From Sphaerimonospora thailandensis (lineage in GTDB: Bacteria; Actinomycetota; Actinomycetes; Streptosporangiales; Streptosporangiaceae), in assembly GCF_016863115.1 (NCBI RefSeq), contig NZ_BOOG01000039.1, positions 1 to 64,000 of the forward strand: a DNA stretch of 64,000 nt, in the 5' to 3' direction. Numbering within the stretch: position 1 is the first letter of the stretch; the number at the start of each line of letters is the position of its first letter. Made by a program: the position numbers and the translations under genes. The notes under the pieces are model-generated. The model saw nothing but the letters and a program-made list of their open reading frames with translations. It did not search any database and had not been told where the DNA came from. This document shows positions 9,918-18,156 of this stretch, one piece after another.

Positions 9918-9991
9918 CGGGGCGTGGCGCAGCTTGGTAGCGCGCTTGCTTTGGGAGCAAGAAGTCGCAGGTTCAAATCCTGTCGCCCCGA
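9918..9991 (+). tRNA. tRNA-Pro(TGG)
   Basis: Acceptor stem CGGGGCG/CGCCCCG, anticodon stem CTTGC/GCAAG with loop TTTGGGA giving anticodon TGG, T arm GGTTCAAATCC and discriminator A. CCA is not encoded. Confidence 0.95.
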
Positions 9992-10008
9992 CTGCTCTGA
10001 CCAGTCAG

Positions 10009-10036
10009 AAGGCCGCCGGAGATCGGGAGCGGCCTT
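10009..10036 (+). terminator. Terminator after tRNA-Pro
   Basis: AAGGCCGC (10009-10016) and GCGGCCTT (10029-10036) form a perfect eight-base stem 17 bases past the tRNA. Confidence 0.7.
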
Positions 10037-10088
10037 CCGCATGACTGATCGGGTGACCATCATCTCCACTGGCCTCAGGTGACAGGCC

Positions 10089-10481
10089 TCACTCGTCCAC
10101 GACGTACGGGTGCGTGAGGAACTCGAGGGCGTGACCGTCGGGATCGTCCACGTAGACCCCGCGTCCATGATGCCGGTGGTTGATCTCCTGCGGCTCCTGG
10201 TGGTGCGGGCCGCCCCAGTACGGCAGGCCGCGCTCGACGATCCGCCCGTGGATCTGGTCGAACTCCTCCTCCGAGACCAGGAACGCCAGGTGCTGCATGA
10301 TGATGTGGTCGGAATCGACGATGGAGTCCGCGTAGTCGACGGTCACGCCGTTGGCGAGCGGGACGGTCGCGAACGGTCCGAACTCCTCGGGCTCGGGCGC
10401 TCCCAGCAGGGCGGTGAGGAACCGGGCCGAGGCGAACCGGTCGGTGCTGTGCATGATCGTGTGATCCAGTTGTGCGGGCAC
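10089..10481 (-). CDS. VOC family protein (glyoxalase/bleomycin-resistance fold)
   Basis: Small protein of about 130 residues with the vicinal-oxygen-chelate pattern: an N-terminal beta-alpha unit beginning LDHTIMHS, and a C-terminal [19 protein letters not shown] stretch that matches the usual metal-binding edge. The His in LDHTI and the Glu in ALEFLT are probable metal ligands. The substrate is unknown. GTG at 10481 follows TGGAGG with only four bases spacing; the larger open frame upstream is a shadow of the divergent gene. Divergent from trpB2. Confidence 0.75.
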   Translation of the reverse strand: MPAQLDHTIMHSTDRFASARFLTALLGAPEPEEFGPFATVPLANGVTVDYADSIVDSDHIIMQHLAFLVSEEEFDQIHGRIVERGLPYWGGPHHQEPQEINHRHHGRGVYVDDPDGHALEFLTHPYVVDE

Positions 10482-10567
10482 GGGACCTCCAGGCGGTCGG
10501 ATCCGGTGTGACCCTTTCCTTCCGAGGCTACAAACCGTGTTCTCGGCCCTGCCAGGCACGGGTTCGC

Positions 10568-10635
10568 ACCGATCTGGCCCGCGTCCTTCCGCGGAGCCGT
10601 GCGTACTCGCAGACTGGTGTTCACGCCAGATCGGT
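10568..10635. repeat. Widely spaced inverted repeat before trpB2
   Basis: ACCGATCTGGC (10568-10578) and GCCAGATCGGT (10625-10635) are perfect 11-base complements 46 bases apart in the divergent VOC/trpB2 promoter region. This may be a looped operator or an RNA stem in the trpB2 leader. Confidence 0.5.
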
Positions 10636-10678
10636 CGCCCGGCAGCGCCGGGAGTCATACGGGAGAGGAGTGGATGAC

Positions 10679-12040
10679 GTGGCGAACGAGCCGACAAAGG
10701 TGCTACTCGAGGAGTCACAAATCCCACGGAACTGGTACAACATTCTTCCTGACCTTCCGAAGCCTCCCCCACCGCCGCTCCACCCGGCGACCCTGCAGCC
10801 CATCGGCCCGGACGATCTGCTGCCGTTGTTCCCCGCGGACCTGATCGCGCAGGAGGTGACCCGGGACCGTCACGTCCCCATCCCGGAGGACGTCCTCGAC
10901 GTCTACCGCCTCTGGCGTCCCACCCCTCTGATCCGCGCCCGCCGACTCGAAAAGAGCCTGAGCACCCCGGCCAGGATCTACTACAAGTACGAGGGCGGCA
11001 GCCCCTCGGGATCCCACAAGCCCAACACCGCGGTCCCGCAGGCCTACTACAACGCGCGACAGGGCGTGCGCAGGCTGACCACGGAGACCGGCGCCGGCCA
11101 GTGGGGCTCGGCGCTCGCGTTCGCCTGTGCCCAGTACGGCCTGGCCTGTGAGATCTGGATGGTACGGGCCTCCTATGACCAGAAGCCCTACCGCAGGTCG
11201 CTGATGCGGGCATATGGCGGCACCGTTCATCCGAGCCCCTCAGCGGTGACGACGACGGGCAGCAGGATCCTCGCCGAAGACCCCGGCTGTCCCGGCTCTC
11301 TCGGCATCGCGATCAGCGAGGCCGTGGAGGTCGCCGGCGGCCACGACGACACCCGGTACGCACTCGGCTCCGTGCTCAACCACGTGCTCATGCATCAGAC
11401 CGTCATCGGGGAGGAGGCACTGGAGCAACTCGCCATGCTGGGTGAGACACCCGACCTGATCATCGGCTGCGCCGGTGGCGGCTCCAACTTCGCCGGCCTG
11501 GTCTTCCCGTTCCTGCGGGAGAAGCTGGCCGGGCGGATGGCCCCCGTGCTGCGCGCGGTCGAACCGGCCGCCTGCCCCTCACTGACGAGGGGCGTCTACG
11601 CGTACGACTACGGAGACAGCGCGGGGTTCACTCCGCTGCTGAAGATGCACACGCTCGGGCACACGTTCGTGCCGGACCCGATCCACGCGGGCGGCCTGCG
11701 CTATCACGGCATGGCCCCGCTGCTGTCGCACATCTACGAGCTCGGCATGGTGGAGGCGGTGGCCAAGAACCAGTCCGAGTGCTTCAAGGCCGGCCTGCGG
11801 TTCGCCCGGACCGAGGGCATCGTGCCCGCCCCCGAGCCCACGCACGCTCTCGCCGAGACGATCGCGGAGGCGCTGCGCTGCGCCGAGACGGGCGAGCCAA
11901 AGGTGATCGTGACCGCGGTGTGCGGACACGGCCATTTCGACCTGCCCGCCTACGAGGGCCACCTGGCCGGCCATCTGGAGGACGTGCCGCTCCCCCAGGA
12001 ACGGATCGACACGGCGCTCGCGCAGCTACCCGCGGCGTGA
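10679..12040 (+). CDS. trpB2: TrpB-like PLP-dependent enzyme (TrpB2)
   Basis: Stand-alone tryptophan synthase beta-chain of the TrpB2 type, 453 residues, expected to join indole and serine or a related nucleophile. The PLP lysine lies in SGSHKPNTA. The phosphate-binding [12 protein letters not shown] and the [15 protein letters not shown] stretch are intact. GTG at 10679 has GAGGAG exactly eight bases before it, so earlier in-frame starts are rejected. No trpA or other trp gene is adjacent, which fits the salvage or moonlighting role proposed for TrpB2 rather than the main biosynthetic pathway. An inverted repeat lies in its leader. Confidence 0.88.
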   Translation: MANEPTKVLLEESQIPRNWYNILPDLPKPPPPPLHPATLQPIGPDDLLPLFPADLIAQEVTRDRHVPIPEDVLDVYRLWRPTPLIRARRLEKSLSTPARIYYKYEGGSPSGSHKPNTAVPQAYYNARQGVRRLTTETGAGQWGSALAFACAQYGLACEIWMVRASYDQKPYRRSLMRAYGGTVHPSPSAVTTTGSRILAEDPGCPGSLGIAISEAVEVAGGHDDTRYALGSVLNHVLMHQTVIGEEALEQLAMLGETPDLIIGCAGGGSNFAGLVFPFLREKLAGRMAPVLRAVEPAACPSLTRGVYAYDYGDSAGFTPLLKMHTLGHTFVPDPIHAGGLRYHGMAPLLSHIYELGMVEAVAKNQSECFKAGLRFARTEGIVPAPEPTHALAETIAEALRCAETGEPKVIVTAVCGHGHFDLPAYEGHLAGHLEDVPLPQERIDTALAQLPAA

Positions 12041-12149
12041 CCATACCGAGATGAACCGATTTGGATCATTCATCGCAAGTAGCTGAAATGCACGGTAGTG
12101 ATTCATACGATTCTCAGGCATCCCACCGTCCCTCTCCGGAGTAGCCGAT

Positions 12150-13883
12150 TTGGACCGGAACTGCGTCATCAAGGACCCCGTCCCCCGAGACCGGGCGGAG
12201 TGGCGCCGCGGCAGCGCCGCGGCCGCGCACGAGCGGCTGGCCTTTCTCAACGAGGCGAGCCATCGGATCGGCACCACCCTGGACCTGGCGGAGACGAGCA
12301 GGGAGCTCGCCGACGTGGCGGTCCCGCGCTTCGCCGACACGGCGGCCGTCCTGGTCCAGGATCGGTTGTTGATCGACGGGGAGCTTCCCTCCCGCCAGAT
12401 CGACGGCAGCTCACTCGTCCGCCGGGTCGCGGTGGCCGTGGCGATGGAGGACCCGCAGCCGTGGCTCAACGCCTTCCCCGTCGGCGAGGTGACGGTCTTC
12501 TCCGCGATGCTGCCGCACACGCAGAGCATGGTCAGCGGCAAGCCGCTGATGTACCCCGTCCTCGACAAGGAGAGCGCCCGGGTGATCGGCGCCGGCGTAG
12601 ACCGTGAGGACGCGATCGTGGAGCTCCTCACCGACTCCTCCTTCCTCACCGTGCCCCTGCGCGCGCGAGGGCGGGTGCTCGGCTGCGCGGTCTTCAGCAG
12701 GCGGCCGGGCGGCCGGCCGTTCGAGGAGACGGATGTCGCCGTGGCCGAGGAGCTCGCGGCGCGGACCGCCGTGTGCATCGACAATGCCCGGCTCTACACC
12801 CGCGAGCACCGGACCGCCCTGACCCTGCAGAGCAGCCTGCTTCCCGCCGAGCTGCCGCAACCGCTGGGCATGGACATCGCCTCGCGCTATCTGCCGGCCA
12901 GTGATCTCATGGGCGTCGGCGGCGACTGGTACGACGTGATCCCCCTGCCGGGATGCCGGTCCGCGCTGGTTGTGGGCGATGTGATGGGCCACGGCACCCG
13001 GGCCGCCGCGACCATGGGGCAGCTCCGTACGGCCGCGCGCACGCTGGCGAGCCTGGACCTGCCGCCTGACGAGGTGCTCTTCCGACTCAACCTGATGAGC
13101 CAGGACCTCGATCCCACACAGATCGCCACGTGCATCTACGCCGTCTACGACCCGGTGACCCGCGGGTGCGCGCTGTCCAGAGCGGGTCACGTACCGCCCG
13201 TGCTGCTGCACCCGGATCGCTCGACCGAGATCATCGATCTGCCCCCGGGGCTCCCGCTCGGCATCGGCACCGACCCGCTCGAGACGCGGGAGCTGACCCT
13301 TCCGGCGGGCAGTGTGCTGGCCCTCTACACCGACGGCCTGGTGGAGAGCCGTGAGCGGGACATCGACGCGGGCATCATGACGCTGCGCCGTCTGCTCGCC
13401 GGCGCCGTCGACGATCTAGAGGACATGTGCGACGTGACGATCAGCGGCCAGCGGTCCGGCCACGATCGCGACGACATCGCGCTGCTGGTGGCCCGGGTGC
13501 GAGACCTCGACCCGGACGAGATCGCCTCCTGCCCGCTGCCCGCCGACCCGAGGTTCGTGGCGCACGCCCGCCGGTTCGTCCGCGACACCCTGGCCGCCTG
13601 GGGGCTCGGCGGGATGGCGGACAGCACTCAGTTGATCGTGAGCGAGTTGGTCACCAACGCGCTCAAGCACGGCTGGCCGCCGATCGAGCTGCGGCTGCTC
13701 CGCGGCCGGACGCTGGTATGCGAGGTCGTCGACGGCTCGGCGACCACCCCTGCCCCGCGTATGCCCGCGCCCGATGAGGACACCGGCCGGGGCCTCCAGC
13801 TCATCAAGCGGTTCGCCTACCGCTGGGGCACCCGGCCGACGCCGTACGGAAAAATCGTCTGGGTGGAGCAGAACCTCCCCTGA
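12150..13883 (+). CDS. GAF-PP2C phosphatase fused to an HATPase domain
   Basis: Three-part signalling protein of 577 residues. About 30-195 is a GAF-like sensor. About 215-425 is a SpoIIE/RsbU-type PP2C phosphatase with GVGGDWYDVI, VVGDVMGHG, ALYTDGLVE and DDIALLVARV. About 440-575 is an RsbW-like HATPase with VSELVTNALKHG and DTGRGLQLI. Carrying phosphatase and kinase-like domains in one chain suggests control of an anti-sigma antagonist in both directions. TTG at 12150 is chosen because CCGGAG lies eight bases before it. No sigma or antagonist gene is adjacent. Confidence 0.85.
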   Translation: MDRNCVIKDPVPRDRAEWRRGSAAAAHERLAFLNEASHRIGTTLDLAETSRELADVAVPRFADTAAVLVQDRLLIDGELPSRQIDGSSLVRRVAVAVAMEDPQPWLNAFPVGEVTVFSAMLPHTQSMVSGKPLMYPVLDKESARVIGAGVDREDAIVELLTDSSFLTVPLRARGRVLGCAVFSRRPGGRPFEETDVAVAEELAARTAVCIDNARLYTREHRTALTLQSSLLPAELPQPLGMDIASRYLPASDLMGVGGDWYDVIPLPGCRSALVVGDVMGHGTRAAATMGQLRTAARTLASLDLPPDEVLFRLNLMSQDLDPTQIATCIYAVYDPVTRGCALSRAGHVPPVLLHPDRSTEIIDLPPGLPLGIGTDPLETRELTLPAGSVLALYTDGLVESRERDIDAGIMTLRRLLAGAVDDLEDMCDVTISGQRSGHDRDDIALLVARVRDLDPDEIASCPLPADPRFVAHARRFVRDTLAAWGLGGMADSTQLIVSELVTNALKHGWPPIELRLLRGRTLVCEVVDGSATTPAPRMPAPDEDTGRGLQLIKRFAYRWGTRPTPYGKIVWVEQNLP

Positions 13884-13903
13884 CGACCCTGAGTCCCCGT
13901 GCT

Positions 13904-13981
13904 CTAGCGGCCGGTCGGGCGCTTACCGTGGTTGGCCTTCTTCTTCTTGCGTGCCTTGGACTTGCGTGCGCGCTTTGCCAT
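13904..13981 (-). CDS. Ribosomal protein bL37-like, 25 residues
   Basis: Very short gene encoding MAKRARKSKARKKKK followed by ANHGKRPTGR. The MAKR start, the Lys/Arg-rich middle and the ANHGKRP motif match the 24-25 residue protein bL37 first seen in the mycobacterial 50S subunit. AGGTGG four bases before the ATG is a good ribosome binding site. It lies between the 3' end of the phosphatase gene (opposite strand) and the DeoR promoter region. It would bind 23S rRNA; its length and composition leave little other choice. Confidence 0.8.
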   Translation of the reverse strand: MAKRARKSKARKKKKANHGKRPTGR

Positions 13982-14112
13982 GTGCCCACCTTTCTCGTCC
14001 GGCTTTTCCTCACTGTCCCCCGCCTGGCGGTGCCGTACAAGGGGGAAGAGCCGATCCATGCATCCTCGTCACCATGAATCAACATTCCTGCTGCTGCTAT
14101 CTGGCATAGTTT

Positions 14113-14127
14113 GTTGAAACGCGTTGA
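14113..14127 (+). promoter_or_regulatory. Candidate DeoR-family operator
   Basis: GTTGA is repeated at 14113-14117 and 14123-14127, one helical turn apart, just before the deoR-like start and next to a CATAGT -10 candidate. This suits autoregulation by the DeoR-type protein; the assignment is an inference. Confidence 0.4.
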
Positions 14128-14139
14128 TAGGAGCGATGG

Positions 14140-14952
14140 ATGCTGGCCCAGCAACGGCGGCAGGCGATCCTGGAGCGAGTCCGGAGGACGGGCGGTGCGC
14201 GCGTCGCGGAACTCGTACGCGACCTCGGGGTCTCGGACATGACCATCCGACGCGACCTGGAGGTCCTGGCGAACCGCGGACTGATCGAGAAGGTTCACGG
14301 CGGGGCCACCGCCACCGGAGCCGGATCCACCGAGGAGCCCGGTTTCGCCGCCAAGTCGATGCGCCAGCAGACGGAGAAGGACGCGATCGCCCGGCACGCG
14401 GCCCGGCTCGTCCAGCCCGGCGGCGCCGTGGCACTGTCGGCCGGCACCACGACATGGGCCCTCGCTCACCATCTGGTCGAGGTGCCCGAGCTGACCGTCA
14501 TCACGAACTCCGTGCAGGTGGCTGACGTTTTCCACCGGGCGGGACGGAGCGATCAGACCGTGGTGCTGGTCGGCGGCGTACGCACGCCGTCGGACGCGCT
14601 CGTCGGGCCGGTGGCGGTCGCCGCCATCCGGTCCCTGAACGTCGACACGCTCATGCTCGGCATCCACGGGATGAGCCCCCGAGCCGGCTTCACGACCCCG
14701 AACCTCCTCGAAGCCGAGACAGACCGGGAGTTGGTCGCCGCCGCGCGGCAGCTCGTCGTGCTGGCCGATCACACCAAGTGGGGCATTGTCGGCATCAGCA
14801 CCATCGCCCGCCTCGATCAGGCTCATGTCGTCGTCAGCGACACGGGACTGCCCGATGAAGCACGGGCCGAGCTGTCCGAGCACATCGGCGAGTTGATCCT
14901 CGCCGATCCGGCCAGGGACCGCGAGCCCGGGCGCCGGATACCGGCGCCGTGA
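14140..14952 (+). CDS. DeoR/GlpR family transcriptional regulator
   Basis: Sugar-responsive repressor of 270 residues. The N-terminal winged helix has the family motif VSDMTIRRDLEVL, and residues about 75-235 form the DeoRC sugar-phosphate sensor with LSAGTTTWALA and VLVGGVRTPSDALVGP. ATG at 14140 follows TAGGAG by six bases. It lies directly upstream of galT on the same strand, so it probably controls galactose use. The gap to galT carries a 9-base tandem repeat. Confidence 0.9.
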   Translation: MLAQQRRQAILERVRRTGGARVAELVRDLGVSDMTIRRDLEVLANRGLIEKVHGGATATGAGSTEEPGFAAKSMRQQTEKDAIARHAARLVQPGGAVALSAGTTTWALAHHLVEVPELTVITNSVQVADVFHRAGRSDQTVVLVGGVRTPSDALVGPVAVAAIRSLNVDTLMLGIHGMSPRAGFTTPNLLEAETDRELVAAARQLVVLADHTKWGIVGISTIARLDQAHVVVSDTGLPDEARAELSEHIGELILADPARDREPGRRIPAP

Positions 14953-14954
14953 AC

Positions 14955-14990
14955 GGCGACACAGGCGACACAGGCGACACAGGCGACACC
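14955..14990 (+). repeat. Tandem repeat, four copies of a 9-base unit
   Basis: GGCGACACA is repeated three times and followed by GGCGACACC, with no interruptions, just after the deoR stop. It may be slippage-prone and could alter the spacing to galT. Confidence 0.9.
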
Positions 14991-15033
14991 CGGCATCGCG
15001 CGTGACCCGACAGGAGACAGCACGAGCGACGAC

Positions 15034-16182
15034 GTGACCGACGACATGAACGGCAGTGTGAACGACAACGTGAAGCGCACGATCACCCATCTCACCGACG
15101 GCCGTGAGCTCATCTACTACGATCGGCGGGACGACGTGGACCACAGCGCCGCCGACGCCCGCGACCTGCCGCCGCGCTCCCCGGCTTCGGAGATGCGCTA
15201 CGACCCGCTGCTGGACGAGTGGGTGGCGATCGCCGGACACCGCCAGACCCGCACCCATCTCCCCTCCGCGAAAGAGTGTCCCCTCTGCCCCGCCCGGCCT
15301 GGATCAGAGATCCCCTCCCCCTACGAGGTGGCGGTCTTCGAGAACCGCTTCCCGTCCTTCAGCTTCAACCCGGGCGACCGGGACCTCGACCGCCACGGGC
15401 ATGTGGGAGGGCACGGGGATGTGGGCGAGCATGGGGATGTGGGAGGGCTCAGCGAAATACGGCCGGGCATCGGGCGCTGCGAGGTCGTCTGCTTCACCGC
15501 CGACCACGACGCTTCCTTCGCCTCCCTCACAGACGATCAGGTCGGACTCGTGATGGAGACGTGGGCCGACCGTACGGCGGAGTTGTCCGCCCTGCCGGGC
15601 GTGGAGCAGGTCTTCTGCTTCGAGAACCGGGGTGCCGAGATCGGCATCACGCTGCCGCATCCCCACGGGCAGATCTACGCCTACCCCTACGTGACCCCGC
15701 GCACCCGGCGGATGTTGGACACGGCCGCCCGCCACGCCGCCGGAAACCTGTTCGCCGACGTCCTGGCCGCCGAGCGGCGGGGTCCCCGGGTGGTCGCCGC
15801 CAACGAGCACTGGAGCGCCTTCGTGCCGGCGGCCGCGCGCTACCCGTTCGAAGTGCACGTTTATCCGCACCGTCGGGTGCCCGACATCCCGGCGCTCGCG
15901 GCCGAGGAACGCGCGGCCTTCGGGCCGCTCTACACCGAGGTGCTGCGCCGCCTGGACGGTCTGTTCGGGGTCGCCATGCCGTACGTCGCTGCCTGGCACC
16001 AGGCCCCGGTCTCCTACCGGCGCGATCTCGCCTATCTGCACCTGCAGCTGTTCAGCATCCGACGAGCCCCGAACAAGCTCAAATACCTCGCGGGCTCTGA
16101 GTCCGCGATGGGCGCCTTCGTCAACGACGTGCTGCCCGAGGAGGCGGCCCAGATGCTGCGCCAAGTCGAGATCACGGTCTGA
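15034..16182 (+). CDS. galT: Galactose-1-phosphate uridylyltransferase
   Basis: Leloir-pathway enzyme exchanging UMP between UDP-glucose and galactose-1-phosphate. The catalytic HPH triplet is at 209-211 (LPHPHGQIYAYP), with zinc-ligand type CPLCP near residue 78. About 382 residues with the GTG at 15034. No clear ribosome site is seen, and ATG 15046 or GTG 15070 are alternatives. Residues 121-138 are an in-frame triple repeat of six residues (HGHVGG, HGDVGE, HGDVGG) absent from typical GalT. galK and galE are not adjacent. Confidence 0.92.
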   Translation: MTDDMNGSVNDNVKRTITHLTDGRELIYYDRRDDVDHSAADARDLPPRSPASEMRYDPLLDEWVAIAGHRQTRTHLPSAKECPLCPARPGSEIPSPYEVAVFENRFPSFSFNPGDRDLDRHGHVGGHGDVGEHGDVGGLSEIRPGIGRCEVVCFTADHDASFASLTDDQVGLVMETWADRTAELSALPGVEQVFCFENRGAEIGITLPHPHGQIYAYPYVTPRTRRMLDTAARHAAGNLFADVLAAERRGPRVVAANEHWSAFVPAAARYPFEVHVYPHRRVPDIPALAAEERAAFGPLYTEVLRRLDGLFGVAMPYVAAWHQAPVSYRRDLAYLHLQLFSIRRAPNKLKYLAGSESAMGAFVNDVLPEEAAQMLRQVEITV

Positions 16183-16249
16183 TCTCTGAATGATTGCGAC
16201 TCGGGGTGGCATCCGGCGTTTCCGTACCACTAGTATCCATCGCATCGTC

Positions 16250-16392
16250 TGACTCAGCCGATGCGCCTAATCCCGGGTGCCTCACTCGGGAGCCGGGGAC
16301 CCACGGAACGTGGGGTGAAGGCACGACGTTCGTGTTCAACGCAGTGCCCGGGCGCCTCCAGCCCGAACCCGTCAGCTAACTCGGCAGGCATA
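16250..16392 (+). promoter_or_regulatory. Cyclic-di-AMP riboswitch (ydaO/yuaA type)
   Basis: The conserved blocks appear in the right order: CGCCTAATCCCGGG, then GCCGGGGACCCA, TGGGGTGAAGGC, AGCCCGAACCCGTC, and AGCTAACTCGGCAGGC. These match the ydaO consensus found upstream of cell-wall hydrolase genes in actinobacteria. A TAGTAT -10 candidate lies at about 16222. Ligand binding would be expected to switch off the downstream secreted protein. Confidence 0.9.
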
Positions 16393-16417
16393 TGGAGAGG
16401 AGTGGGCACTGCCCCGC

Positions 16418-17350
16418 GTGTTACCTCTGGCAGCCGGTGTGCTCGCGGCCACCGCGCTCGTGTTCGGTACGGCCACGGCGGGCCAGGCCGATCCAAAACC
16501 CAGCAGGAGCAGTCTCAAGAAGCAGCTCGCCGGCCTGGAGAAGAAGGTCGACCGGCTGATCGCCGACTACAACGCCAAACGGGTCGAGCTCACGAAGGCA
16601 CGTACGGCGGAGCAGGCCGCGCGCGACCGGCTCACCCGGGCCGAAGCGGACTACGACGCCATGAAGCGATCTGTCGAAGACTTCGCCTCACGGCAGTACC
16701 AGATGAGCGGCCCGATGCCGGTCCCCGACCTGACGACCTCGGCGCTCGTCTACCAGATGCAGCAGGAGCAGTCGCTCAGGCTGAGCCGCTTCGACGAGGC
16801 GCGCACGGAACGTCAGCGCGCCGCGGAGGCGGCGAAGGATCTGACCGACCGGCTGAAGTCGCAGGCCTCCGTCGTGGACGATCAGCGCGAGCAGGCCGAG
16901 AAGCTGATCGACGAGATCAAGGACAAGCTCGACAAGTTGGTCCCGGTCGCCCCCGGCAAACGGCCGGGCGGATCCTGGGCTCCGGAGCTGCCCACCGGCG
17001 CCGACAACATCACTCCTCGCACCCTGCTGATGCGCACGGAGGTGGCCGAGAACTTCGACCTGCGTTTCCCGGTCGGCTGTTACCGCTCGGAGTCGAGCGG
17101 TGAGCATCCCCTCGGCCGCGCCTGCGACTTCATGATGAGCTCGGGCGGCTCGATGCCGACGCCGGAGATGAAGGCTCTCGGCGACGCCGTCGCCGCCTGG
17201 GCGATCAAGAACGGCTCGAAACTGGGGGTGAAATATGTGATCTGGCGGCAGCAGATCTACAACCTCGGCTGGCCGGGCTGGCGCACGATGGCCGACCGCG
17301 GCGGGATCACCGCGAACCACTACGACCACGTGCACATATCGATGTACTAA
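16418..17350 (+). CDS. Secreted coiled-coil protein with a peptidase-M15-like C-terminal domain
   Basis: Probable exported cell-wall enzyme of about 310 residues. A hydrophobic signal segment (LPLAAGVLAATALVF) ends near ATAGQA. Residues about 30-175 are a long coiled coil rich in Lys, Glu and Ala. The C-terminal ~110 residues resemble the ARB_07466/VanY-like fold, with GEHPLGRACDFM and the terminal HYDHVHISMY, whose His and Asp are likely zinc ligands. The start is uncertain. GTG 16418 is 15 bases from AGGAG, while the CTG at 16409 has six-base spacing and adds an Arg to the signal n-region. The codon after the GTG is TTA. Controlled by the upstream riboswitch. Confidence 0.8.
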   Translation: MLPLAAGVLAATALVFGTATAGQADPKPSRSSLKKQLAGLEKKVDRLIADYNAKRVELTKARTAEQAARDRLTRAEADYDAMKRSVEDFASRQYQMSGPMPVPDLTTSALVYQMQQEQSLRLSRFDEARTERQRAAEAAKDLTDRLKSQASVVDDQREQAEKLIDEIKDKLDKLVPVAPGKRPGGSWAPELPTGADNITPRTLLMRTEVAENFDLRFPVGCYRSESSGEHPLGRACDFMMSSGGSMPTPEMKALGDAVAAWAIKNGSKLGVKYVIWRQQIYNLGWPGWRTMADRGGITANHYDHVHISMY

Positions 17351-17390
17351 GACCACGAACTGTGGAAACGTTCTGCGCGAAGGAGGACGT

Positions 17391-17852
17391 GTGACAGTGG
17401 CACGAGTACTGGTGGTCGGTCTCGATCCCGTCAAGATCCAGGGCTGGGACCCGGAGCCGGTCCAGGCGGCGATAGCACGTGGTCAGGCGCGATTCGACGA
17501 TCATGGTATCGAGGCCGACTGGTGTCTGGTGGCACTCGACGAGAGCCCCGAAGGGATGATCGTGGAGGCGCTGACCCGCGAAGACTACGTCTGCGTGGTG
17601 ATCGGGGGCGGCATCCGCAAGCACGAGCCGTTGCTCGAATTCTTCGAGAAGGTGGTCAACCTGGTCCGGCAGCACGCGCCCGACGCGGCCATCGCCTTCA
17701 ACAGCAGCCCCGAGGACTGCGCCGACGCGGCTCTGCGGTGGCTGCACCGGCCCGGCAGGGCAGGCGGCCCTGACAGGGCACTGATCACACCTCAGGGGCC
17801 GGCACCCGCGTGGCGAGAGTCTTCGGCGCCACATGGCGGAAGGCTTCGGTGA
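17391..17852 (+). CDS. Conserved hypothetical protein
   Basis: I do not recognise a named family. The first ~118 residues look like a small Rossmann-type domain (VARVLVVGLDP, DYVCVVIGGGIRKHE, AAIAFNSSPEDCADAALRWL) with alternating strands and helices. The last ~35 residues are Pro/Arg-rich and antisense to the end of the MmcQ gene, so the useful domain probably stops near 17745. GTG at 17391 follows AAGGAGG by four bases; the GTG at 17397 is equally possible. Convergent with MmcQ, overlapping by 68 bases. Confidence 0.65.
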   Translation: MTVARVLVVGLDPVKIQGWDPEPVQAAIARGQARFDDHGIEADWCLVALDESPEGMIVEALTREDYVCVVIGGGIRKHEPLLEFFEKVVNLVRQHAPDAAIAFNSSPEDCADAALRWLHRPGRAGGPDRALITPQGPAPAWRESSAPHGGRLR

Positions 17853-18150
17853 CGATCTGCCTGATCTCGTCCCAGTCCACCGGGACGTCCAGGTAGACGC
17901 CGAGCCAGCCCCGGTGTCCCACATAGGGGGGCCGAAAGAACCGGTCGGGCTCTGTCTCGACCAGTTCCTCCTGGACTCCCGGTGGGGCGGCGCACCAGAA
18001 CGCGAGCCGGTCGTCGTGGTGATGGTCGGCGAACATGACGAAGGTCTTCTTGCCCCGCACGAACCAGGTCGGCTCGCCGTGGCTGAGCCGTTCGGTCGTC
18101 TCGGGCAGCGCGAGGCACAGCGCCCGCAGCCTCTCCAGTTCTTCGTCCAT
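17785..18150 (-). CDS. MmcQ/YjbR family protein
   Basis: Small cytoplasmic protein of 121 residues with the CyaY-like fold of the MmcQ/YjbR family. Features include ALPETTERLSHGEPTWFVRGKK at the N terminus (shown here as ALPETTERLSHGE then PTWFVRGKK) and HRGWLGVYLD later. Members are described as DNA-binding or of unknown role. It starts seven bases after the RseP-type protease stop with no obvious ribosome site, so it is probably coupled to that gene. Its 3' end overlaps the convergent hypothetical gene. Confidence 0.8.
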   Translation of the reverse strand: MDEELERLRALCLALPETTERLSHGEPTWFVRGKKTFVMFADHHHDDRLAFWCAAPPGVQEELVETEPDRFFRPPYVGHRGWLGVYLDVPVDWDEIRQIVTEAFRHVAPKTLATRVPAPEV

Positions 18151-18156
18151 CGGCGG

